NCBI GenBank assembly: GCA_010672965.1
Contig: JAAHFN010000032.1
Span: forward strand, 1 to 64,000
DNA length: 64,000 bases
Origin: Oscillatoria sp. SIO1A7
GTDB lineage: Bacteria > Cyanobacteriota > Cyanobacteriia > Cyanobacteriales > Laspinemataceae
Direction of reading: 5' to 3'
Shown: one piece after another, positions 45,136-55,247 of the stretch
How the letters are laid out: each line of letters starts with the position of its first letter
Position numbering within the stretch: position 1 is the first letter of the stretch
The notes under the pieces: generated by a model
Databases searched by the model: none
What the model saw: the letters and a program-made list of their open reading frames with translations, nothing else
What the model was told of the DNA's origin: nothing
Made by a program: the position numbers and the translations under genes

Positions 45136-45790
45136 CAATTCTCCTCGTATTGAGCCAACGCAGCTATTTTAGCGGTACGGCGGACTCTCTATCGGAGAAA
45201 CCGGGTGGGCGAGCGGAAGATGCCCCGGGTTTCAGCAGTTATAGCAGTAAGCTATCAGCTCTGAGCAGTCAGCAGTCCTAGTTCAGTCCTGCCATACGCA
45301 CACATGAGCGTTTTGATTCCTGTCAAACACCTTAATCGGTAGTGCTGTATGTTAATTCCGGGCACTGTGGCCCTTTTAAAAAAATTCTTAGTCGTAAGGC
45401 GATCGCACAAATAAATCTGCCTATTCAATTCTAGAATAATATTTTAGCAATCTCTCCATACAAAGGTTTGAGCCGCGATCGCCATCCATGTTACTATGCA
45501 ATTTAAATGTAAAATTAAACTTCGCCAACCCCTCCGTGGCACAAAGAAGCGCATAGCCATAAGCTAGGCGTCAAGAGCAGCGGAGCGAAGTATAAGACAG
45601 ATTTCCCAATTTAGTAATTTTTTTTTAAGAAATGGTATAACCCAAGACATTAAATTTGTCAATGACAAGGAACCAGAGCATAGCCACATATATGTCACAA
45701 TCCGGGGATGAGCGCGATCGCCTGTCCGAATTGACAAAAACTTTACGATAAAATCAGATCGATTTACGAAATTTTTAACCCTGAAAGCTT
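45136..45790. other. Intergenic, no gene recognised
   Basis: 45331-45350 repeats gtcaaacaccttaatcggta, seen also at 37917. 45250-45280 has CAGTCAG repeats. From 45600 on it is AT-rich, with TTGACA at 45731-45736 as a possible -35 for the small gene at 45791, although no convincing -10 is placed. Confidence 0.4.
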
Positions 45791-45997
45791 ATGTCCCCAT
45801 TACAAAATCTGTCTGATAAGCTGCTCCTAGAACAAATCATTTCCCAAATCTTCATCAGAAAGCAAATTAGCCGTCTAGACCAACAAGTCCTAATGTCCGC
45901 TTTGCTTGCCCGCAACTCTATTAGCGACCAAGACCAGTCCCAACTCAACCGGGTTTTTGATGGCATTCAAAGGGGATTAATCAGAGTAGTAGAATAA
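45791..45997 (+). CDS. Small conserved cyanobacterial protein, unknown function
   Basis: 68 residues, helical: LLEQIISQIFIRKQISRLDQQ, then MSALLARNSISDQDQSQLN and VFDGIQRGLIRVV. The pattern of ITRLDQQ-(L/F)MSALL-...-VFDxL/IxRGxxRVV is, as I recall, widespread in short cyanobacterial proteins without assigned role. The frame uses normal codons and ends in a clean stop, and nothing overlaps it. It may bind a larger partner, but the sequence shows no catalytic motif. Confidence 0.75.
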   Translation: MSPLQNLSDKLLLEQIISQIFIRKQISRLDQQVLMSALLARNSISDQDQSQLNRVFDGIQRGLIRVVE

Positions 45998-46625
45998 TTA
46001 TATATTCCTAAAGCCCTGCCACGCTCGGGCTTATTTCTTTCATTTAATTTCAGCTATTTTTTCGGGGTTGTGGGTTCGATGTAAACTCTTCGCTCTCAAC
46101 TCACAAACCTAAAAGCAAAATTTTAAAAAAATATTAAGTAATTCATCATTTTTTTACAGTTGTAAAGCTAAGCTAATACCAAATCCGGTTAAATAATTCC
46201 AATACTTGTAGGGGCAGTCCGAATGGCGATCTTGCCCCAATTATTATTATGGGCTTTTCTTCCGAAAAATACCCCTATTTCAATTAAAAATATAGCACTA
46301 CGCACTCAGGGAACGGACAATTAAAATCTCGCTCCTTGCTAGTAATATCAAGTTGGGTTAAATACCCACAGAAAAAATTAGAATATCCCGTAGGACGGGC
46401 GTCCCGCCTGTCCCAAGGAGCCCAAGCTCCCAGGCGGGACGCCCGTCCGGAGCAGCACTTGACTTTTTTTGGGGCATTCAAACCGACATGATATAACGGC
46501 AAGGCTTGTGCTGATAGCTGACTGCTGATAGCTGATTGCTTACTGCTATAAAATATATCGCTTGTCCCTTGCTCATCCTCGATCGCTCCCCACAGGCGAG
46601 ACAATTGTCCTGCAAATTGGGTAAT
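45998..46625. repeat. Intergenic: R1 end and R6 palindrome
   Basis: 46183-46200: R1-like left end (caaatccggttaaa). 46347-46496: R6, with outer ends atatcaagttgggtt / aaaccgacatgatat and a perfect 18-bp inverted repeat at 46393-46410 and 46431-46448. 46505-46555: GCTGATA repeats. No gene. Confidence 0.7.
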
Positions 46626-47468
46626 TTATTGCTTGGAATCCTGCAAGAACCAAAAACCGCTGTAAGTCATGCCCGAATCATCGGGTTGAACTAGCAAAAA
46701 ATGCAATCCTTTGCTTTGCTGCTTGCTTTGTTCATAAGTAGCGCCTGCTTTTGCCACCTCCTCGTCTTCAAAAGTAGCTAAAATCCATCGCTCGACTAAA
46801 CCCGCTTCTAATATCAATCCATCGGGAGCGCCAGCCAAGTAATTAATCGCTACGGGTCGGACATCCTGGAGCCATCTAGCCAATTTCATCGATTGACGCC
46901 CGCCATCAATAACCACCCCAGGCACGGGTAAAGTTGAGGCCAATCCCAAGCTCGCGGGCAAGAGAAATTCCGGCATTTCCAGAATTGGCATTGGGCGATC
47001 GCCAAAAAAAGGCACGATTTCTCCAGAATTGACACTGGCAAAACGCCATCTTTCTCCCCAGATTTCTTCGGGAACTGGCACCGGCGGAGGTCTGTCTAGC
47101 GCCAAAGGTTCGTAAGCAACTCCGGTATAATTCTCCAGCCGGGGATACTCTTGGGCTTTCTGCAATAAAAGTTGCTTTAAAGCGGGAGTGCGTCGGGTCG
47201 CTTCCACAGGAATGCCCAACTTTTGGCCAGCAGCTTTTATTAAACTCAGGGATTGAGGTCGAAAAACTTGAATCAAATTGGGCAAATCGTCCTCAGCCCA
47301 TTGCCGCAACTGTTCTGCGAGCCAGTTTTCGCTAGCATTCTTCTGAGAAACAGTAGCAGTAAAAATAGGGGGATTGCCAGTAGCATTGCATGCGACCAAC
47401 TCCCATAAGGGCTGCCCTCTCTCGTCCTGAAGCGGGCGCCGGTAAAAATCAACCTGCCAAATCTGCAC
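46626..47468 (-). CDS. Tab2/Atab2 family RNA-binding protein
   Basis: 280 residues from a GTG start. WQVDFYRRPLQDERGQPLWEL, PNLIQVFRPQSLSLI and the C-terminal GLHFLLVQPDDSGMTYSGFW are characteristic. In green algae and plants Tab2/Atab2 is needed for translation of photosystem I or II core mRNAs in chloroplasts, and the cyanobacterial forms are presumed ancestors. This supports a photosynthetic host. It is probably cytosolic and a single-gene unit. Confidence 0.9.
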   Translation of the reverse strand: MQIWQVDFYRRPLQDERGQPLWELVACNATGNPPIFTATVSQKNASENWLAEQLRQWAEDDLPNLIQVFRPQSLSLIKAAGQKLGIPVEATRRTPALKQLLLQKAQEYPRLENYTGVAYEPLALDRPPPVPVPEEIWGERWRFASVNSGEIVPFFGDRPMPILEMPEFLLPASLGLASTLPVPGVVIDGGRQSMKLARWLQDVRPVAINYLAGAPDGLILEAGLVERWILATFEDEEVAKAGATYEQSKQQSKGLHFLLVQPDDSGMTYSGFWFLQDSKQ

Positions 47469-48133
47469 GATCTATCTTGAATTTTCTACGAGGTTCTGTT
47501 GTTATATCAAATTATGATGTAGTTTATCAAGAAATAATTGGGCATTGGGCATTGGGCATTGGGCATTGGGTAAGCCCCGTAGGCGTAGCCCGCCCTCCGG
47601 GGCGTAGGGGCGGCTACGCCTACGGAAAAAATTGCTCAACTATTCAAAACTACCTTGACGGGCTAGTATAGCACTAATAAGCTAGGACGTTTATAAATGC
47701 TCCAACTTCGTCAGATTATACTTTTGACTTTTGACTTTTGACTTGCGCGTAGCGCTATAGTGTCTGGTGTCTGTTGCGCATTCCGTTGCCTACCCTACTT
47801 CCCACCCTTCCCGCAGTTCCCACCCTCCCGACAGTTCCCTCCCCACACTTCCCACCCTTCCCACACCCTCCTCACTCCCTCGATCGGCTAGGATTGGAAA
47901 ATATCTCAAATGCGATCGCGAGCGAGCGTCGGTAAAGTCCTTTAGAACTTACGCTTTATTACCAGATCTAACAGTATATTTAGCGCTTGGTGCGCGGTGC
48001 GGCACCCTACATACAGAGTCTTTGCGTAAGTGTGGTGAAAAACCCGCTCGTATTTGCGCCCCAGCTTTTGCATAGGTCCGAGATTTTTTGACACAAAGAT
48101 ACTAATATAGTTGTTTTATCGTCCAGTCATACT
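47469..48133. repeat. Intergenic: heptamers and CCCACCCTTCC array
   Basis: 47537-47570: GGGCATT array. 47570-47625: hairpin ccgtaggcgtagcccgccct / ggggcgg...tacgcctacgg. 47725-47745: TTTTGACT repeats. 47800-47880: polypyrimidine array (TTCCCACCC). TTGACA at 48088-48093 is a possible -35 for avtA, but no clear -10 follows at the right distance. Confidence 0.55.
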
Positions 48134-49414
48134 ATGAAACCTGCTCTAAGTAAATTCGGCGAACAGATGTCCCACCTGAGTGGGGTGCGGGCAATTATGA
48201 AAGATATTATGGAAACGCTTCACGCCGATCCGGGCCGCGAGTTTATTAATCTCAGTGCTGGCAACCCGGTAATCTTGCCGGAGGTAGAGCAATTGTGGCG
48301 AGACTGTACTGCTGAGTTACTGGAAAGCCCGGAATACGGTAAGGTCGTTTGTCGCTATGGTTCCAGCCAAGGATACGACCCCTTCATCGAAGCCATAGTA
48401 GCGGACTTCAACAAACGCTATGGCCTGTCTTTGACAAACGATAATATCCTAATTACCCCCGGCAGTCAGTCAATCTACTTCTATGCAGCCAATTCATTGG
48501 GAGGCTACAGTAGCGATGGCACCCTCAGGCAAATTGTCCTTCCTCTGAGTCCAGACTATACTGGCTACGGCGGAGTTAGCTTGGTGCCAGAAGCATTAAT
48601 TTCTTACAAACCTTCTCTGGAAAAAGACGAACGGGGACATCGTTTTAAATATCGCCCGGATTTCGAGCAACTCTCGATTGATGACAATACTGCCTGCGTA
48701 ATTTTTTCTCGTCCCTGCAATCCCACCGGGAATGTTATGACTGAGGATGAGGTTAATAAAATAGCAGATATTGCTGCTCCTTATAACGTGCCAGTATTCG
48801 TGGATTCGGCTTATGCGCCGCCGTTCCCTGCTCTCAATTTCACCGAGATGACTCCCGTATTTGGGAAGAACATTATTCATTGCATCAGCTTGTCCAAGGC
48901 TGGGCTGCCCGGAGAGCGGATTGGCATAGCTATTGGCGACCCACAAGCGATTCAGATTTTGCAATCTTTCCAAACCAATATGTGCATTCACTCGCCTCGC
49001 TACGGACAGGCGATCGCAGCTCGGGCTATTGCTTCCGGTGCCCTAGCCGATATCTCAACGAGCGTTATTCGCCCTTACTACCAAAATAAATTCGCCGTTC
49101 TCGAAAGCACCCTACAAGAAAATATGCCCCAAGATGTTCCCTGGTTCCTCCATCGCGGCGAGGGTGCTATCTTTGCGTGGCTCTGGTTGGAAGATTTGCC
49201 CATTACTGACTGGGATTTTTATCAACAACTCAAGCAAGAAAGCGTTATTGTCGTTCCCGGCAGCACCTTTTTCCCCGGCTTGCGAGAAGATTGGGAGCAT
49301 ACCAGGCAGTGTATTAGGATTAGCCTCACTGGTACTAACGAAGAAATTGCCACTAGCATGCAACGTCTCGCTAAATTGACCGAGCGGGTTTATCAGAAAG
49401 TTGCTGTTGCTTAA
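48134..49414 (+). CDS. avtA: Valine-pyruvate transaminase
   Basis: 426 residues. A PLP enzyme of fold type I that interconverts valine/2-oxoisovalerate and pyruvate/alanine. MSHLSGVRAIMKDIMETL, INLSAGNPVILPEVE and CRYGSSQGYDPF match AvtA closely. FSRPCNPTGNVMTEDEV and SLSKAGLPGERIGIAIG give the PLP pocket with its lysine. Length is normal. It is a single gene flanked by non-coding DNA on both sides. Confidence 0.92.
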   Translation: MKPALSKFGEQMSHLSGVRAIMKDIMETLHADPGREFINLSAGNPVILPEVEQLWRDCTAELLESPEYGKVVCRYGSSQGYDPFIEAIVADFNKRYGLSLTNDNILITPGSQSIYFYAANSLGGYSSDGTLRQIVLPLSPDYTGYGGVSLVPEALISYKPSLEKDERGHRFKYRPDFEQLSIDDNTACVIFSRPCNPTGNVMTEDEVNKIADIAAPYNVPVFVDSAYAPPFPALNFTEMTPVFGKNIIHCISLSKAGLPGERIGIAIGDPQAIQILQSFQTNMCIHSPRYGQAIAARAIASGALADISTSVIRPYYQNKFAVLESTLQENMPQDVPWFLHRGEGAIFAWLWLEDLPITDWDFYQQLKQESVIVVPGSTFFPGLREDWEHTRQCIRISLTGTNEEIATSMQRLAKLTERVYQKVAVA

Positions 49415-49530
49415 TTATAAGGAAGCGTAACAGCCTGCCAATGAACTGATTCAGGCGATCGCGGTGGTTTAAGCATCGCCGCGATCGCCCGATTTAGAGA
49501 AACCATAGTCAGGGAGATAGAGCAAGAAGA

Positions 49531-50478
49531 ATGACAAGATCGCCCCACGACAGTTTTGCAAAAGACCTGCTGTCAGAAGTCCTCAAACCTTTGGGCAAAT
49601 TTCAGACACCCTTAGAAGTAAGAGACGAGCCGCGCCAAATAGATATCTGGTTCGTTCCGGCTAATTCACCGGAAACGGATCCATCCCAATTCGGTCTGCT
49701 GGCGGCTATAGTAAGGAAAGAATGCTTGCTAGAACCAGTGCGAGCTGGTCTAACGCCAGATGAAATAGACAACTGTGTCCGCAGGCAGTTAATTTTCTAC
49801 GGACTGTTGAAACGAAACGCGGCTCGGGAAAACAAAAAGATTACCAGGGAAGAATACCCGGGATTATGGATTCTATGCCCGACGGTATCCAATAAGGTTC
49901 GGGAAATGTTCGCGGCCAAAAGCAAGGAAGGATGGCCCAGAGGGGTCTATTTTGCACCCGAGGGAGCCAAGTGGGCGATCGTGGCTATAAACCAATTGCC
50001 CGAGACCCGAGAAACCTTGTGGCTCAGAGTGCTGGGCAAGGGGTCGGTACAAAAGCGAGCATTGGACGAACTAAGGAGCCTGCCAGCAAGCGATCGCCTG
50101 CGTAGGAATATATTAGAAGTAGTAGGGATGTGGTATTCCACGCTGTTAAGCATTGAAGAACCAACGGACGAGCAAGAGGAGTTAAAAATGGAATTATCAA
50201 AGACTTATCAGGAATTTAGAGAAGCAATTAAAGAGGAAGGTCGCCTTGAGGGTATCGAACGAGGTATCGAACAAGGTATCGAACGAGGCAAAATCCAGAG
50301 CCGGCGTCAGTTTATCGAAAACTTCCTGACTGCCCGATTTGGGATTTTAGATGAAAGATTGACCGAAGCGATCGGGCAGTTGCAACAGTGGGAAGATGCC
50401 GATTTGACCGGACTGATGCTGGAGTTGTCGAGCTTAGACCGTGAAGAGTTTTTACAAAGATTGGTATCAGAAGTATGA
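49531..50478 (+). CDS. Rpn-type PD-(D/E)XK-like protein with DUF4351 tail
   Basis: 315 residues. The N-terminus (HDSFAKDLLSEVLKPLG, then EVRDEPRQIDIWFVP) has the acidic strand of a PD-(D/E)XK-like fold. The C-terminal RRQFIENFLTARFGILDERL and LSSLDREEFLQRL match DUF4351, often fused to Rpn nucleases. Between them lies a repeat of GIERGIEQGIERG (9- to 12-bp units at about 50250-50290), a helical linker like the EGKL stretch of the DUF2887 gene. Native role uncertain; such proteins are very numerous in filamentous cyanobacteria. Confidence 0.75.
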   Translation: MTRSPHDSFAKDLLSEVLKPLGKFQTPLEVRDEPRQIDIWFVPANSPETDPSQFGLLAAIVRKECLLEPVRAGLTPDEIDNCVRRQLIFYGLLKRNAARENKKITREEYPGLWILCPTVSNKVREMFAAKSKEGWPRGVYFAPEGAKWAIVAINQLPETRETLWLRVLGKGSVQKRALDELRSLPASDRLRRNILEVVGMWYSTLLSIEEPTDEQEELKMELSKTYQEFREAIKEEGRLEGIERGIEQGIERGKIQSRRQFIENFLTARFGILDERLTEAIGQLQQWEDADLTGLMLELSSLDREEFLQRLVSEV

Positions 50479-50813
50479 CGATCGCGATTTCTAACTACTG
50501 CAATTATTTGGTATGAGAAGTATGAGAAACCCGGTTTCTTTAATAATACCTTCGCCATTTTGACCCAGGGGACGATCCCCCCAACCCCCCTTCCCAAGCT
50601 TAAAAAGGGGGCTAAGCTCTGAATCTCTCTCTTGCCCCCCTTTTTAAGCTTGGGAAGGGGGGTTGGGGGGAGAGCTTCGCGCTCACGCTCGGTGCGAGCG
50701 TCGGCCGACGAACAGGCATTTTTTGGGTTGGTTCGCGAGCCGCTCCCTACAAATAAGGGGGTTTTGCATTTTGGCGAAGGTATTGTTTAAGAACCCGGGT
50801 TTCTGGCTAATAC
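50479..50813. repeat. R7 MITE-like repeat
   Basis: Element about 50516-50804. Its ends agaaacccggtttctttaat and aacccgggtttct, then taccttcgccattttg and cattttggcgaaggta, are inverted. The inside has ccccccaacccccc / ggggggttgggggg arms. Related ends occur at 36078, 37505, 37945 and 60095. Confidence 0.75.
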
Positions 50814-50953
50814 TATAGCGGTTCTCAAATTGATGTGAAATGTCTGGGGCGAAGCATCCCAATATGAGCATCCCCGTTCTACAGCATAGATCCAGAGCGG
50901 GGATGCTGTCGCCCCTACGTTTCGTTTATTATTACACTTATTTGAGAACCGTA
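50814..50953 (+). repeat. R3 MITE-like repeat (best copy)
   Basis: Ends tatagcggttctcaaat and atttgagaaccgtata are inverted. The core gaagcatccc ... ggggatgctgtcgcccctac matches 16246-16390. It adjoins the R1 copy. Confidence 0.85.
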
Positions 50954-50964
50954 TAATAATATAA

Positions 50965-51094
50965 TATCAAATCCGGTTAAACAGTCACAGTTTGTAGGGG
51001 TTCCCCGTGCCCGCCCCGGCCGCTTCAGACCAACCGGGGCGGGCACGGGGAACCCCTACGGGGTTTATTTATGAGAGATTAACCGGATTTGATA
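50965..51094 (+). repeat. R1 MITE-like repeat (full copy, 130 bp)
   Basis: Perfect 16-bp terminal repeats TATCAAATCCGGTTAA (50965-50980) and its complement (51079-51094), plus an inner palindrome (ggggttccccgtgcccgccc / its complement). Confidence 0.92.
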
Positions 51095-51098
51095 TAAG

Positions 51099-51159
51099 GA
51101 CAATGATTTGGGGCAATTTTTAAAATTAAGCTTTTTGAAAATTGCCCCAAATCATTGTC
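51099..51159 (-). terminator. 22-bp perfect inverted repeat at the end of the AAA-WD40 gene
   Basis: 51099-51120 and 51138-51159 are exact complements around a 17-nt loop, ending 6 bp from the stop codon. There is no strong T-run, so it may be a terminator or an mRNA 3' hairpin. Confidence 0.6.
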
Positions 51160-51165
51160 TCTATT

Positions 51166-54100
51166 CTATTCTCGACATACCTGGAGTTTTTCACGTTCTT
51201 CTTCATGGTTGTTGAGATAATCTCCCAGCCAATTGCAGCCCCAGGTCAGCAAGCTATCTAAGTTTTCGCCAATTGGTGCGGGCAAGTCTTGAATATCCCA
51301 GAGTTTCACTGTTCTATCCCAACCGGCCGAGGCCAACTCCGTTCCATCGGGGCTGAAGCTGATGCCGTGGACGAAATTCCCATGTCCTTCCAGAGTCTGG
51401 AGCAATTCCTTGCGAGTCCAGAGTTTAATAGTTTTGTCCCAACTGGCCGAAGCCAGGATTTTGCCATCGGGACTGAAGTTGACGGCGACCGCTTTACTGG
51501 TATGTCCTTCTAGGGTTTTGAGCAGAGTGCCGTCCAAGCTCCAGAGCCGCACCGTACTGTCGTCGCTAGCAGTAGCGATCGCCTTTCCGTCGGGGCTGAA
51601 AGCGACCCAATTGACCTCATCTTCATGACCTCGAAGAGTCTGTAGTAAAGTACCGTCTTGCTTCCAGAGTTTCACAGTATTATCGGCGCTCGCCGTAGCA
51701 ATGGTTTGTCCGTCGGGACTAAAACTAGCGTGATAAACCCAGCCTTTATGGCCTTCTAGAGTTTGCAGCAAATTGCCCTCTATGCTCCAGATTTTGGCAG
51801 TATTGTCCCGAGCTGCGGAAACGACCAAATTTCCTTCCGGGCTGAAGCTGACATTATTGACTCGATCCTTATGACCTCGAAGAGTACGCAGCAAAGTGCC
51901 GTTTTCGCGCCAGAGTTTCACAGTTTTATCGGCGCTCGCAGAAGCAATGGTTTGGTTGTCCGGACTATAAGTCACCCCATAAACCCAATCTTTATGTCCC
52001 TTGAGAGTTTGCAAAAAAGTTCCGTCCCTGCGCCAGAGTTTAATAGTATTGTCCCGAGCCGCAGAGGCAAGAGTTTGTCCGTCCGGGCTGAAGCTGATGC
52101 TATTGACATGGTCTGTATGCCCCTTGAGGCTTTTGCGCAAACGATTTTCAAAGCGCCAGAGTTTTACGGTATTATCGGCGCTGGCAGAAGCGATCGCCAG
52201 TTTCTCTTGCCGGTCGGGAGCAAAGCTCACTCCATAGACGGCATCCTTATGCCCTTTCAAAGTTTGTAACAAGCTGCCGTCCTGGCTCCAGAGTTTGACG
52301 CTGCGATCGTTACTCGCCGTCGCCAGGGTTCGGCTATCGGGACTAAAACTAAGCATCCATATAATATCGTCGTGGGCTTTCTGGGTCTTCAGATAGTTTC
52401 CGGCGCTATCCCAAAGAATCCAAATGCCATCATAGCTCGCCGAAGCTAGTTTTTTGCCGTCGGGACTGAAGCTAACGCTAGTAACTCCCTTATCGTGGTT
52501 TTTCAGAGTTTTCAGTAATTTGGGTTTTGCGCCCTTATCGCTGCGATTGACTTCCCAGATTTTGACAGTTGTATCAAAACTCCCCGAAGCGAGGGTCTTG
52601 CCGTCGGGGCTGAAGCTAAGGCTGGTGACATCGGATTTATGTCCGTCTTGTCCTTCTAGGGTAGCCAGCAATTTCCCCTCTCGGCTCCAGATTTTTATCG
52701 TTTTATCTTTACTGCCAGAAGCGATAGTTTCGCCGTCGGGACTGAAAGCAACGCTATAGACAGTTCGCCCGTGACTGGCTAAATTTGCGAGCAATTCTCC
52801 TTCAAGGTTCCAGAGTTTTACAGTTTGGTCTTTACTGGCGGTGGCGATTGTTTCCCCGTCTGGGCTGAAGGCAACACCATTGACGCGATCGCCATGAGGT
52901 ATGCTTTTCAATAACTTACCGTCGCTGCTCCAGACTTTAACGGTTTTATCCTCGCTGGCAGTAGCTATAAGGTTGCCTTGGGGAGATATCGCAGCTTGCC
53001 AGACCCAATTACTATGTCCTTCTAAGCGGTTGTATTCTTGGCTGGTACGAGCCAATCGCTGTAAGTTGAAAATTGTTTCTTTTTCCAGAGTCGAGCTAGA
53101 CTGCACCGATTGCAGTTCGTTTCCCGCTTGGAGCGCTGCTATTAATGATGGCAAGCGATCTTCAGAAACCCAAAGGGCTCTCGATGCGGAAGTCAGGGCT
53201 TTTATTTCGGTAATCTTGGATTGGTTTAGTTGAGTTTTTGCCCAGAAAAGGACGGCGATAGCCCCTATACTAATAATCCCCAGAACCGCCAATCCGCCTT
53301 TAATCGCCTGTTTCGCTTTGTCTTGTGCTTCGTTCAAGGCTTGTTTAGCTTGTTTTTGTGCTAGATTTAAAGTATGATTCGCCTCCGCCAAAATCCGAGT
53401 TGCTTCTCTTTCCGCTTCGAGAGTTCTTTCGACTTCTCGTTTATTCCATTCTTGGCTGGCGGATAAAAACTGATAATCGCGATCGCTCAAACTTTTCCCC
53501 GCCGCCCATTCCCTTGCCTCCGCCAAAGCCTGTCCTTGCAACAGGCGCGATTCGTCCTCCTCGTTCGACGCCAACCAAGCCGCGATCGCTTCCCGATAGA
53601 AAGGCGGGCGCAACATCGCTAATTGCTCTTCCACCCAATCTCGGTTAAATATTTTCCGATAAATAGGATTATAGACTTTTAATTTACCCTGCTGTTTGAC
53701 TACCAACCCGCTCAGTCGCAATTCCACTTTTTCCAAGCTATCGTCGGCATCCAGCTCTCCCGCTTCTAGTAATTTTTGGTATAGCCCCAGCAGTCGTCCG
53801 GCTCGCTGCTCTTTCCACAGCAGGCGATTTTTAATCGTCTTCAAATGCTCTGGGTCGTCCCTAGACTCCCAATTTTCGATTACATACTTCTGGACTAGGC
53901 GATCTATCTCGGGCTCGGGGCTTTCGGTTTTTTCCAGAACCAGTTGGCAAAGTTTCTGGGTCAAAAACGGCTGCCCCCCGGTGTATTGCAAAATCTCGGC
54001 TACAACCGATTGTGGATTATCTGTTTTTTTCGCCAATCCGGGACTCAGGGGTAATTTCGCCTCCTCTAGAGTAAAGCCCGTTAGCTCAATAGCCCTACCT

Positions 54101-54690
54101 ATATTAAAAGGAGTGCGCACTTTGTCCTGAATTAAATCCGATGGAGTGGTCACCCCTAGCAGGCAAAAAGTCAGGCGCTGGTATGATGGGTTGTCGGCTC
54201 TTTTGTTATAGCAGCCTCGGATAAAAGCAAAAAAGTCATCTATGGGAAAGTCTAAGCTCAGAACGCTATCGATTTCATCAATAAAAATGACAATCTTTTG
54301 GGAAACCCGAGCGAGCAGAATAGATTCTATAAACTCCCCAAAGCGTCCCAAGGGCGAAAGATCGGAGCGATCGCGCCACCAGGTTCTGAGATTCACATCC
54401 AGAGCAAAATCGCTGGTTAAGCTGCGCAGGATATTGGCATACCACTGCTCCGGGCTGACCTCCTGAGTTTCATGCATAGAAATGTCAATCGCCGTACAGG
54501 CAATTCCTTCTTGCTTGAGCCGGTGCATAGCATGCACCCGCAAGCTGGATTTTCCCGTTTGCCGCGAATTAAATACGGTACAAAACTCCCCAGCTTTCAG
54601 TGCCTCATAGAGGTCTGTATCTGCCTTACGCTTAACATAGGTACGGGCATCTTCTGGAAGAGTTCCCGAAAATACATAGCTGTAAACCAT
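51166..54690 (-). CDS. AAA-like ATPase with fourteen WD40 repeats
   Basis: 1174 residues. The N-terminal AAA-like NTPase (about 1-330) has the P-loop in [16 protein letters not shown], Walker B in [13 protein letters not shown] and a later [17 protein letters not shown] winged-helix-like part. A coiled region of Ala/Gln/Lys leads to one hydrophobic stretch (about 460-480, [19 protein letters not shown]). From about residue 550 on I count fourteen WD40 blades (SFSPDGxxLASAS-D-TVKLW), enough for two seven-bladed propellers. Such STAND-like ATPases are signalling hubs; the propellers would bind a ligand or partner. Blade sequences are very alike, which suggests expansion by duplication. No effector domain is seen. 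It lies on the same strand as the vMAP-HTH ATPase gene upstream, separated by repeats. Confidence 0.9.
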   Translation of the reverse strand: MVYSYVFSGTLPEDARTYVKRKADTDLYEALKAGEFCTVFNSRQTGKSSLRVHAMHRLKQEGIACTAIDISMHETQEVSPEQWYANILRSLTSDFALDVNLRTWWRDRSDLSPLGRFGEFIESILLARVSQKIVIFIDEIDSVLSLDFPIDDFFAFIRGCYNKRADNPSYQRLTFCLLGVTTPSDLIQDKVRTPFNIGRAIELTGFTLEEAKLPLSPGLAKKTDNPQSVVAEILQYTGGQPFLTQKLCQLVLEKTESPEPEIDRLVQKYVIENWESRDDPEHLKTIKNRLLWKEQRAGRLLGLYQKLLEAGELDADDSLEKVELRLSGLVVKQQGKLKVYNPIYRKIFNRDWVEEQLAMLRPPFYREAIAAWLASNEEDESRLLQGQALAEAREWAAGKSLSDRDYQFLSASQEWNKREVERTLEAEREATRILAEANHTLNLAQKQAKQALNEAQDKAKQAIKGGLAVLGIISIGAIAVLFWAKTQLNQSKITEIKALTSASRALWVSEDRLPSLIAALQAGNELQSVQSSSTLEKETIFNLQRLARTSQEYNRLEGHSNWVWQAAISPQGNLIATASEDKTVKVWSSDGKLLKSIPHGDRVNGVAFSPDGETIATASKDQTVKLWNLEGELLANLASHGRTVYSVAFSPDGETIASGSKDKTIKIWSREGKLLATLEGQDGHKSDVTSLSFSPDGKTLASGSFDTTVKIWEVNRSDKGAKPKLLKTLKNHDKGVTSVSFSPDGKKLASASYDGIWILWDSAGNYLKTQKAHDDIIWMLSFSPDSRTLATASNDRSVKLWSQDGSLLQTLKGHKDAVYGVSFAPDRQEKLAIASASADNTVKLWRFENRLRKSLKGHTDHVNSISFSPDGQTLASAARDNTIKLWRRDGTFLQTLKGHKDWVYGVTYSPDNQTIASASADKTVKLWRENGTLLRTLRGHKDRVNNVSFSPEGNLVVSAARDNTAKIWSIEGNLLQTLEGHKGWVYHASFSPDGQTIATASADNTVKLWKQDGTLLQTLRGHEDEVNWVAFSPDGKAIATASDDSTVRLWSLDGTLLKTLEGHTSKAVAVNFSPDGKILASASWDKTIKLWTRKELLQTLEGHGNFVHGISFSPDGTELASAGWDRTVKLWDIQDLPAPIGENLDSLLTWGCNWLGDYLNNHEEEREKLQVCRE

Positions 54691-55247
54691 TGGTTTAGCT
54701 CGGAATTTACAATAGAGCGTTTGGCTTTGAGCGGTCAGCAGTCAGCAGTCAGCTTTCAGCTTTTTAGCTGTCAGCTCTCAGCGGTCAGCGATCGGCAGTC
54801 AGCTTTCAGCGGTCAGCTTTCAGCGGTCAGCTCTCAGCAATAAGGTTAAATAATTTGCGTAAGTCCTACCGTAGAACGGGCGTCTCGCCCGTTCCGCCCG
54901 TTCCAAAACAAGAGTAAGTCCTACCGTAGAAAGGGCGTCTCGCCCGTTCCAAAACAAGAGTGGGGGGACAGGCGGGACGCCTGTCCTACGGGAGCTACAA
55001 GTTTTTTTGTATGAATATTTAACCGCATTTGATATTAGTTGACCCACCGACCGCTGACCCACCGACCGCCGATCGCTCTTAACTAAAAAGCTGATGCACC
55101 GACCGCTATCCGCCAAAAAACTGACCGCTAAAAAACTGACCGCTAAAAACTGACTGCTGAAAGCTGACCGCTAAAAACTGACCGCTGAAAGCTGAAAGCT
55201 GAGAGCTGACCGCTGAAAGCTGAAAGCTGACCGCTGACCGCTATCCG
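54691..55247. repeat. Intergenic: GGTCAGC arrays and tandem 60-bp duplication
   Basis: 54725-54840 and 55040-55255: arrays of TCAGCGG / GACCGCT / GAAAGCT heptamers of opposite strand sense, able to pair over long distance. 54866-54962: two tandem copies of a text starting agtcctaccgtaga and containing gggcgtctcgcccgttcc. 55017-55034: R1-like end (aaccgcatttgatatt). No gene. Confidence 0.75.
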
